Origin: a virus
Virus record (IMG/VR): IMGVR_UViG_3300043788_000153
Coordinates: 1 to 28,921 of that record
Length of the DNA: 28,921 nt
Direction: 5' to 3' (one strand)
The notes below the pieces were generated by a model. That model saw nothing but the letters and a program-made list of their open reading frames with translations. It had not been told where the DNA came from and did not search any database. This document shows, piece after piece, positions 14,483 to 21,291 of the stretch; within the stretch, counting starts at the first letter, position 1, and the number at the start of each line of letters is the position of its first letter. The position numbers and the translations under genes were made by a program.

Positions 14483-16324
14483 ATGGCCACTATCATCTCA
14501 ACAACACTCCCAGATAAATCAGCTACAGACTTGGAAAATAAAATCCAGGATTTGATTCGGTTTTTGGGAGAACATGGTATCAATTATGATAAGTTTGCTA
14601 CCGCTTTGGATGATAAAAGGGCCTATCCCAACTATGATCAGTATATGTATGTTCCTGGTCAGCATAATCTTAATAAATGGTTAGAGACCGTTAGAAAGAT
14701 TTTTGCCGCCGAAAAAGGTGGGACAACCCGTGTTAATGCAGTTCGTCAAGCTACTAATGGTTGGAACCTAATGGAGACTTTTGATTTCTTGAATTGGTTA
14801 CGATTTTATCAAGAGGGTACTCACTTGAAATATAAAACAGCACAACTTTGGTATGAAAACGGTCAGCCAGGGTATTTTTTACAAATTAAACCTGATGCTC
14901 CTAAACCAACCGAACCAACCGTAGATCACAATGCCGTTGATAATGTTCGTGAGGATTCTGAACGTTCTGATGAACGTAAGCGCATTATTGAAAAGCAACG
15001 ACAAAAAATTATTGGTCGTTTAGATTCTGCAGAAAAATTATTACGTTCACCGGAAGGGCAGTTGTTTGCTGGCCCTGAATTAGAAAATTTGATGGAGGCC
15101 ATTTATAGTCTCAAAAAGAAGGTGCAGCTAGTTAATAAACTAAGCACTTCTACCCGTTTATATGAAGATATGATTGTACGAGAAGGCAATGTACTACGTC
15201 GCAATGGTTTCGTTAAAGCGGCAGAAGTTTTGTATTCCATAGCTCAAGCTAATAACCCACCACCACTGGGTACAGGTGTTAAAGGACCCATTAACGCAAT
15301 TCCTGCTGTAGTTTCTCCAGACGATCCTTCAGGTGCTGGACATCCCGGTGCTCCAGGTGGATTGCCCTCTGTAGGGCCAGGTATGCCACAATCGCCAGGT
15401 AGCCCTCCTACCGGAGCTAGTGAAACGCAACCAGTAGATCCCAAATCTCCTGCTAAAATGCCTGATGGATCTATTGCTCAAGGCCCGCCTTCTCCTATGC
15501 CAGAGGATGCTCCCAAAGGTATCACAGAGTTTTTAGAAGGCACTGAAACGGCTGGTAAAACGGTGCCAGAAGATCAGCAAGGTGTGGAAGATGAGTTGAA
15601 TGTGGAAGAAGATTCTTTAGAAGTACAAGACGAACAATTATTGGTGACGGAAGCTCAAATGGCGCCACCAGTTGAAGATGTTCCGATGACCACTCATCCT
15701 CGCAAACCTAAATCATTAGAACCACAAGCTCCGAAAGATGTGACAAATGACACTCCTCCAGCTAATGAGGCTGGTGTGACGGATGCTCCCTCTGGCGCTA
15801 AAGATTTTGATCGTATCATTGATTCAGCTTTAGCCAATGTAACGGTAGCGGATACAGTAGCTAAATTAGAAGACATCTCTAAGATTTTCAAGACTCGTGA
15901 GATTCCTCGTCAATTGGCTTTAGTTGATATGATGTTGGATAGTCTGGGTTTAGCTTCTTATTTCCCCACCTTATCTGAAGCTATTAACAAGTCTTTGGAA
16001 TCCAATAACTATGTAGCCACTCGTATAGAAGATATTATTTCTAGATTACGTGGAGCCATTAGTGGTAGAACTGTAGATCTTAAAGGGGAAACTACTCCAG
16101 ATCGTGCCGGTGGTGTAGCTCAAAACTTACAAAACCAAAACGACAAAGAACAGGCTAGTAAGAAAATGAGAAAAGAGCAAGAGAATGCCGAACTACAAGG
16201 TGGTGCCGGGAAAGAATCACCTCAAGTAGAAATCGGAGAAGATTTAGGTGCTCTTCCTGCCGCCCCAAGAACGACACCAGCTCAGGCTCCCGTCAATCCA
16301 CCACTACCTCGTCCCGCAGTTTGA
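14483..16324 (+). CDS. Large virion-block protein with Pro/Gly-rich centre, 613 aa
   Basis: I do not recognise this protein. Residues 1-135 look like a folded, aromatic-rich domain (MYVPGQHNLNKWLETVRKIF; YEN.QPGYFLQI). Residues 150-250 are helical and strongly charged (SERSDERKRIIEKQRQKIIGR). Residues about 255-350 are rich in Pro and Gly (NNPPPLGTG; GHPGAPGGLPSVGPG) and look disordered; an acidic linker follows to about 400. Residues about 425-520 form a helical domain (LEDISKIFKTREIPRQLALV). The tail is again polar and Pro-rich. A long protein with folded ends and a flexible middle fits a scaffold, internal protein or tail-tube component. The start follows the previous stop by one base with no clear ribosome site, so coupling is likely. 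Confidence 0.82.
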   Translation: MATIISTTLPDKSATDLENKIQDLIRFLGEHGINYDKFATALDDKRAYPNYDQYMYVPGQHNLNKWLETVRKIFAAEKGGTTRVNAVRQATNGWNLMETFDFLNWLRFYQEGTHLKYKTAQLWYENGQPGYFLQIKPDAPKPTEPTVDHNAVDNVREDSERSDERKRIIEKQRQKIIGRLDSAEKLLRSPEGQLFAGPELENLMEAIYSLKKKVQLVNKLSTSTRLYEDMIVREGNVLRRNGFVKAAEVLYSIAQANNPPPLGTGVKGPINAIPAVVSPDDPSGAGHPGAPGGLPSVGPGMPQSPGSPPTGASETQPVDPKSPAKMPDGSIAQGPPSPMPEDAPKGITEFLEGTETAGKTVPEDQQGVEDELNVEEDSLEVQDEQLLVTEAQMAPPVEDVPMTTHPRKPKSLEPQAPKDVTNDTPPANEAGVTDAPSGAKDFDRIIDSALANVTVADTVAKLEDISKIFKTREIPRQLALVDMMLDSLGLASYFPTLSEAINKSLESNNYVATRIEDIISRLRGAISGRTVDLKGETTPDRAGGVAQNLQNQNDKEQASKKMRKEQENAELQGGAGKESPQVEIGEDLGALPAAPRTTPAQAPVNPPLPRPAV

Positions 16325-16337
16325 TGGAAGCAAATGA

Positions 16338-17096
16338 ATGAAACTACGAGAATTGCTTCAACAAATGCAAGAAGTTCAACAAAAGATTGGGGCCTCGCCC
16401 GCATTCATATGCGGAGGAACGCCACGTGATAAGTTTATGGGACGTTTGGATAACGTCGCCGACATCGATATTACTACCGGTGATAAAACAGTAGACTACT
16501 TGTCGCAAGAGCTTGCTATTGAATTACGCAAGAAGTATAACTTGACCAGAAAAACGATGGAGGACGGACATTCAACTATTTTCATTGGTAATCTCAAAAT
16601 GGATTTTTCCTCCAACTTTATTGTACCCAACATTGATACTTACTTAGCTAAATTGGGTATGAACAAACCTAACAATATGCAACGAGAAATGTTCTCTCGA
16701 GACTTTACTTGTAATTCTTTATTGCTAACTATCGACCTCAAACAAATATTAGATCCCACCAAGCGTGGCTTTATTGACATCAAGAATAGGGTTATCAAAA
16801 CCTGTTTAGCTCCGGAGGTGACGCTCACCTCTAACCGAAACAGGGTTATCAGGGCTGTGTATCTAGCTTGCAAACTAGGTTTTGAGATAGATCCAGCGAT
16901 CATAGAGTTTGTGCGTGCTAATCCGCAAACATCCAAGCTGTCTACTGAAAAGGCTATGACGGAAAAAGTAAATCAGGCTTTTACCAAAGACCCAAACAAA
17001 GCAGCCCAGCTCATTACTCAAATGGGTTTGTGGCAGTACATTCCTATTACTGAAAAAGTATATCCATATTACCTAAAGGTTAAAAATGGAAAATAA
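16338..17096 (+). CDS. Poly(A)-polymerase/CCA-adding-like nucleotidyltransferase
   Basis: It shows the class II nucleotidyltransferase layout used by tRNA CCA-adding enzymes and bacterial poly(A) polymerases. Residues 26-31 form the GG..RD pattern (GGTPRD), followed by the catalytic Asp pair D42 and D44 (VADIDITTGD) and a third candidate Asp at D89 (LKMDFSS). The later RDFTCNSL (121-128) matches the usual R-R-D-F-T-I-N-A-L, and NRNRVIRAVYLACKLGF (166-182) matches the D-P-x-R-x-L-R-A helix. The protein has 252 residues, about 60% of a full enzyme, so most of the C-terminal body/tail is missing. The start at 16338 has GGAAG upstream. The end overlaps the next gene by 11 bases. Whether it still acts on tRNA, RNA or another substrate is unknown. 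Confidence 0.85.
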   Translation: MKLRELLQQMQEVQQKIGASPAFICGGTPRDKFMGRLDNVADIDITTGDKTVDYLSQELAIELRKKYNLTRKTMEDGHSTIFIGNLKMDFSSNFIVPNIDTYLAKLGMNKPNNMQREMFSRDFTCNSLLLTIDLKQILDPTKRGFIDIKNRVIKTCLAPEVTLTSNRNRVIRAVYLACKLGFEIDPAIIEFVRANPQTSKLSTEKAMTEKVNQAFTKDPNKAAQLITQMGLWQYIPITEKVYPYYLKVKNGK

Positions 17097-18381
17097 AAAA
17101 GCCTATTATCAAGGAGGCGGTGGTGTCAATGAACCCACTCCTGGTAAAAAGAAATACAAGTCGGACACCGCTATCACGGTACAGCCTCGTTTCGTAGAAC
17201 CATTTTATCGTAACTACGATTTATATACGATTCCTGGTATGGAAAATGTGGGTCCTGGCACTGGTTATCATGGTTTGCAAAATTATAAATCCATTCAAGA
17301 GTTTCTAGAGGCACGCAGAGCAAGACTTAAGCCTCGCTATATAGCGGATGATTCTTGGATAATCGACAATGGGGATCACGTCAAAAAGAATCCTGAGCGT
17401 AAAGCTCGTATGGCTCTTTTTCAGAAAATTATCAAGACAGCTGAAGGTGAAATCTGGAGAGGAAAAGACCCCCGTAAAGCAGATAAACCAATTGGGTGCA
17501 AAGATTCCGATATTAAATATACTGAAAATAGAGACGCTTACTATTGTAAGAAATGTGGACATCTCGGATTCAACGGACCATATGAGCCCAAGCCAACAGT
17601 GGAACAATTGCATTCTGGTAAAGATTACACTCAAGAGAGCATCAAAGAGGCAGGCCCGAACTATGATTTAGGTAAAGGTTTATATCAAGAAATGAGTGAT
17701 GGCAAAGTTGATAGTGTAGAAGAGTTTAGAGACGAAGGCAATCATGGTCCAAGCGCTTTCTTTGCCGATGACAATGCCGATCATATGTTGCCGCCCAAAG
17801 AGCATGGAACTAGCATTTACGATTGGAAGAATAGCCCTTATCAAGGAAAGCCTAAAGCTCCTAAAAAGCATGATTCCAACAATATAGACTTTCCTATCGA
17901 TGATCAAATCCATACTGGCCCCATCACTGGAGACTCTGGTCATTATGAGAAACCCATCAAATTAGGTCCGGCTGGGGATCCTGAATTGGATGGTATCATG
18001 CCAGGAACCGAAAATGAAGGAGAGTTTGAGTCTTATCCCTATTCTGCGCAATTGGGTGGTTTCTTGGATAAATACCTACCGGATGCCGATCAAGATGGTA
18101 AACCAGCCTCTTCTTTGGATTTTGGTCATGATTTAACTAATGATGATGCGCCAGTGGGTCGCCCTTATGGTAAAGACAGCGATGCCCCAATGGATGAAGA
18201 TCATTTGGACAAATTAGAGGAAAAATATGTTCTTCGTCCCGCCGAGACCGAGATTTATGGCTTACCCGATGGGGTAGACCCAGAAGCTAAGGATGCTGAT
18301 CAAACCATCCAAACAGAAAATCCTGACTATGGCATTACTGACTCAGGGCGTCAAATGTACGAGGATAAGTGGAATATATAA
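17086..18381 (+). CDS. Virion-block protein with zinc-ribbon-like insert, 431 aa
   Basis: Unknown family. Its start overlaps the nucleotidyltransferase by 11 bases, so translation is coupled. Residues 1-100 are Gly/Pro/Tyr-rich (YYQGGGGVNEPTPG; FVEPFYRNYDLYTIPG) and may bind partners. A helical stretch (IQEFLEARRARLKPRY) follows. Residues about 120-225 look like an insert containing a possible zinc ribbon: GCKDSD (C138) and CKKCG (C154, C157). The remainder (about 225-431) is strongly acidic, Pro-rich and low in hydrophobic residues (DDNADHMLPPKEHG; DGVDPEAKDADQ), thus probably disordered. It is likely a structural or assembly protein, inferred from context only. Confidence 0.82.
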   Translation: MENKKAYYQGGGGVNEPTPGKKKYKSDTAITVQPRFVEPFYRNYDLYTIPGMENVGPGTGYHGLQNYKSIQEFLEARRARLKPRYIADDSWIIDNGDHVKKNPERKARMALFQKIIKTAEGEIWRGKDPRKADKPIGCKDSDIKYTENRDAYYCKKCGHLGFNGPYEPKPTVEQLHSGKDYTQESIKEAGPNYDLGKGLYQEMSDGKVDSVEEFRDEGNHGPSAFFADDNADHMLPPKEHGTSIYDWKNSPYQGKPKAPKKHDSNNIDFPIDDQIHTGPITGDSGHYEKPIKLGPAGDPELDGIMPGTENEGEFESYPYSAQLGGFLDKYLPDADQDGKPASSLDFGHDLTNDDAPVGRPYGKDSDAPMDEDHLDKLEEKYVLRPAETEIYGLPDGVDPEAKDADQTIQTENPDYGITDSGRQMYEDKWNI

Positions 18382-18404
18382 AACCAACGATTATTATGGC
18401 ATAC

Positions 18405-18419
18405 AAATGCATATAAACA
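18405..18419 (+). promoter_or_regulatory. Candidate late promoter motif in gap before gene at 18448
   Basis: AAATGCATAT (18405-18414) runs into TATAAACA (18412-18419), about 28 bases before the ATG at 18448. TATAAACA resembles the T4 late -10 box TATAAATA, and no -35 is seen. The same AAATGCATAT decamer occurs in the gap before the terminase gene. Confidence 0.35.
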
Positions 18420-18447
18420 TAGACTAATCAGCTTTAGAGGTATCTAC

Positions 18448-19404
18448 ATGTCATTACAATCCCTAGCACAAGATCAACTTTTAGTGGTAGATCCATCTGC
18501 GCTTATGCCACTGGAAGTATCTCTTCCTATGGGAGAGGGCGATATGGCTGGCCATGCTCATGAAATGGGCGAACATATGCATGAACCTTCTATGCAAATG
18601 CATGATGGTACACCTGCTCTAGAAGTAACGGAACCAGTGGATGTAGAGATCGTAGTGGAAGAGTTACCAGGTGCCCCCGCTGGTACCAAGGATCCAGAGC
18701 CTATGTTAGAGGTGATGGATGAACCCATTCATACTGACGAGAAACCTGATGATGCTAATGATGCCAAGAAGTTTAAGAATGAAAAATGGGATTGGTCTGC
18801 TAGAGGTCCCCATGGTTTCGTAACTTGGATCAAAGAAAAGATTGATAGTGTGCCCAAGCACAGCGGTAAAGATACGGCTGGATGCGAAAGAGCTCAAGCT
18901 TATTTAGAAAAGTTGGATAATGAAATTTCCAGAGCTATGAGAATGGATTTGGACGGCGAGTTAGATGCTAATAAGATTGAAAAAGTTCGTGCAGATGTAG
19001 AAGACGGTATTGCTCGTTTACAAGATCGTTTAGAAAAAATTAAAGAAAGCAAAAAACCATACAAGAAACGAAAGAAGTCTTCTGAAGTACAAGTAGAGGG
19101 TTTCGTTAAAGATGCTCAAAAGATTTTAGGAGTATCAGGCGTGGTTATCGTAGCTCCATTATTGATTTCTGGTATCGCCAGAATATGTATTAACGGAGCA
19201 GTTTCGGCAGGACACGATATATCTGATCTATATAATAGACAAGTTAAACAATGGAAACTATCTGATCGTGAACAGTTTGAATTAAGGCAGCTGCTTTTTG
19301 ATTTTGGTTTCCCAATGCCTTACGATCGTTCAGTAATTGCCAACGAAGATTTTGATCCAGGTTCTGAAGATAATTTGGAATTGATGCAACAATTCAAGTC
19401 ATGA
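18448..19404 (+). CDS. Virion-block protein with His/Met-rich segment and membrane-like helix, 318 aa
   Basis: Unknown family. Residues 33-52 hold a His/Met-rich run (MAGHAHEMGEHMHEPSMQM, with H36, H38, H43, H45) typical of metal-binding segments. Residues 55-110 are acidic and Pro-rich, hence flexible. Residues about 112-205 are helical with many charges (WIKEKIDSVPK, DGIARLQDRLEKIKE), followed by a basic patch (KKPYKKRKKSS, 202-212). Residues 227-248 (LGVSGVVIVAPLLISGIARI) form one hydrophobic helix that could enter a membrane. The C-terminus (KLSDREQFELRQLLFDFGFPMPYDR) is helical. A good AGAGG ribosome site precedes the ATG. A membrane-interacting structural or ejected protein is one possibility, not established. 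Confidence 0.82.
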   Translation: MSLQSLAQDQLLVVDPSALMPLEVSLPMGEGDMAGHAHEMGEHMHEPSMQMHDGTPALEVTEPVDVEIVVEELPGAPAGTKDPEPMLEVMDEPIHTDEKPDDANDAKKFKNEKWDWSARGPHGFVTWIKEKIDSVPKHSGKDTAGCERAQAYLEKLDNEISRAMRMDLDGELDANKIEKVRADVEDGIARLQDRLEKIKESKKPYKKRKKSSEVQVEGFVKDAQKILGVSGVVIVAPLLISGIARICINGAVSAGHDISDLYNRQVKQWKLSDREQFELRQLLFDFGFPMPYDRSVIANEDFDPGSEDNLELMQQFKS

Positions 19405-19405
19405 T

Positions 19406-20293
19406 ATGAAAAAAATAAGTCAAGAAGATTTCATACAAAGATCTAATATTGCTAATAATAATTTTTATGATTATTCAGCGTCTATTTTCACTGGAACTAA
19501 AAATAAGGTGAGTATTGTATGTCCAATTCATGGAATATTTACACAAATAGCACAAAATCATATGCGTGGAGATAGGTGCCCCTCCTGCACTAGAAACAAA
19601 AAATTAGATACCCCAATATTTGTGGAAAGAGCGCAAGGTATTCATGGCAATGTTTATGATTATTCGTTGGTGGAATATAAAAATAATTCCACTAAGGTTA
19701 AATTAATTTGTAATATTCATCATTCAATTTTCGAGCAAACGCCCAATAAGCACCTTGAAGGGCACGGATGCCCTCAATGTGGTCCAGCAAAAATGGCTGA
19801 AGCTCAAAAGTTATCGTGGCAAGATTTTGCAGATAGGGCTTCGCTTATCCACAATAATAAATATGATTATTCTTTAATTGATTATCAAACTATTAAACAA
19901 TATGTAATCATAATGTGTCCAACTCATGGGGAGTTTCATCAAACTCCAGATAATCATTTAGCTGGACACGGATGTTCTAAATGCACTTCAAGTATTTCTA
20001 AAATGGAAACTAAATGGTTAGATTCTCTCAATATTAAAGAACGAAACAAAACCATTCACATTGCAGGTAAGATATTTAAGGTAGATGGTTTCGATTTAGC
20101 CTCTAATACTATTTATGAGTTTTATGGGGACTATTGGCACGGCAATCCAGATATCTATAATTCATCTGATTATAATCAAATGAATAAAAAGACATTTGGA
20201 GACCTATATAATCATACTATGAGGCGTCAAGAAACATTACAGAAGGCTGGCTATAATATTGTATATATTTGGGAAAATAATTTTCAAGGGTAA
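19406..20293 (+). CDS. Homing endonuclease with three zinc repeats and Vsr-like nuclease domain
   Basis: A probable free-standing homing endonuclease. Three tandem repeats of about 60 residues lie at about 8-61, 72-125 and 140-193. Each follows F..R(A/S)..I..N.YDYS and then zinc ligands C39/H42 with C58/C61, C102/H105 with C122/C125, and C171/H174 with C190/C193 (DUF723-like DNA-binding pattern). The C-terminal domain (about 200-292) has METKWLDSL (E201), FKVDGFDLA (D227, D230), YEFYGDYWHGNP (E238, D242, H245) and ETLQKAGYNIVYIWENNF, as in Vsr/EDxHD-type nucleases such as phage homing enzymes. The gene is much more AT-rich than its neighbours and starts one base after the previous stop, consistent with insertion between genes without disrupting either. 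No intron is seen. Confidence 0.85.
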   Translation: MKKISQEDFIQRSNIANNNFYDYSASIFTGTKNKVSIVCPIHGIFTQIAQNHMRGDRCPSCTRNKKLDTPIFVERAQGIHGNVYDYSLVEYKNNSTKVKLICNIHHSIFEQTPNKHLEGHGCPQCGPAKMAEAQKLSWQDFADRASLIHNNKYDYSLIDYQTIKQYVIIMCPTHGEFHQTPDNHLAGHGCSKCTSSISKMETKWLDSLNIKERNKTIHIAGKIFKVDGFDLASNTIYEFYGDYWHGNPDIYNSSDYNQMNKKTFGDLYNHTMRRQETLQKAGYNIVYIWENNFQG

Positions 20294-20300
20294 ATATTAA

Positions 20301-21239
20301 ATGTCCAAATATAATAGACATCAGTTAGTAGTTTCTAGAAACACTGACGAACATATTAGCGAAGATCATTGGTTGAAACAATTCGAGAACTCTTTGCAGA
20401 AGGGTGCTGTGCAACCCAAATCACCACAATCTTTGTTTGATCAAATCAACACTATTATGAATGGTAGCGGTTCCAAATATCCTTCTGTTCAAGCGGCAGT
20501 TGATGATATGATCCAAAGAAGTGGTTTAGCTAATTATCTCAAAGTTTCAGAACAAGAAACTAGTAAATCCAAAGTAGCTTCATTTAATAAATATTATGAT
20601 ATGGGTAATTTTGATGGAAAAGAAGATTTACAAAATGACGGATTTGGTACAGATATATTATCTTCAATTTTATCTCGTAAAGAACCATTACCAATAAATT
20701 ATAAAGCATATATGGAATATGCTTATGGATACTCTGATGGATGTAAAATGTCTCAAAATATTTTTGATCGTGAAGAACAAAGAATATCAAAATATATTAC
20801 ACATAAAACAGAACCAACAGAAAATGGTATTCCAACAGAATACGAATATCCAGATCAAAATAGTGATTTCGATAAGAGCATTCCAGTAGAGCAAAAGCAA
20901 CAAGATACCACTACTCCAGATGTGATTAGAACCAACCCTAATGTGCTGCAAACCTTAGAAAATTATATTCGAGCAACTAGAGGTAATCTACCTATCCCTG
21001 CCATTATTGACAAGATTAGATCTATTCATCATGCGGATGTGTCTGAAGATAAAGCCTGGGATGATGATAAACTAATAAGGTTAGTGAGCAAGTTAAATCT
21101 AGAGGCTAAGAAAAATAATCCAGCTAGTTATGAAAACTACAATAATTTGGCGGTAGGCGATCGTGATAATGCGGAATCAGATGTGGATCCTAGCAATACT
21201 GACGCTTTTAATGCGTTGATGCCTGCAACGAAGTTTTAA
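20301..21239 (+). CDS. Virion-block protein with AT-rich internal insert, 312 aa
   Basis: Unknown family. The N-terminus is polar; residues 44-80 form a helical module (SLFDQINTIMNGSGSKYPSV, then DDMIQRSGLANYL). Residues about 92-186 (bases 20574-20858) are coded by noticeably more AT-rich DNA and read differently, with MGNFDGKEDLQN, YKAYMEYAYGYSDGCKM and a Thr/Glu/Tyr-rich end. The remainder contains VLQTLENYIRATRGNLPI and IIDKIRSIHHADVSEDKAWDD, a second helical module, and a polar tail. The region resembles an insert between two folded modules. The ribosome site is AGGGTA before the ATG at 20301. Context suggests a structural or scaffold role. Confidence 0.8.
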   Translation: MSKYNRHQLVVSRNTDEHISEDHWLKQFENSLQKGAVQPKSPQSLFDQINTIMNGSGSKYPSVQAAVDDMIQRSGLANYLKVSEQETSKSKVASFNKYYDMGNFDGKEDLQNDGFGTDILSSILSRKEPLPINYKAYMEYAYGYSDGCKMSQNIFDREEQRISKYITHKTEPTENGIPTEYEYPDQNSDFDKSIPVEQKQQDTTTPDVIRTNPNVLQTLENYIRATRGNLPIPAIIDKIRSIHHADVSEDKAWDDDKLIRLVSKLNLEAKKNNPASYENYNNLAVGDRDNAESDVDPSNTDAFNALMPATKF

Positions 21240-21263
21240 TTATTAGATATCCTGAGTTTCCCG

Positions 21264-21276
21264 TATAAATGCATAT
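21264..21276 (+). promoter_or_regulatory. Candidate late promoter motif before the terminase gene
   Basis: TATAAATG (21264-21271) and the decamer AAATGCATAT (21267-21276), shared with the gap at 18405, lie about 20 bases upstream of the terminase ATG. The T4-late-like box has no -35 partner. The leader that follows is AT-rich and shows no Shine-Dalgarno site. Confidence 0.35.
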
Positions 21277-21291
21277 GTATGTATATATCAT

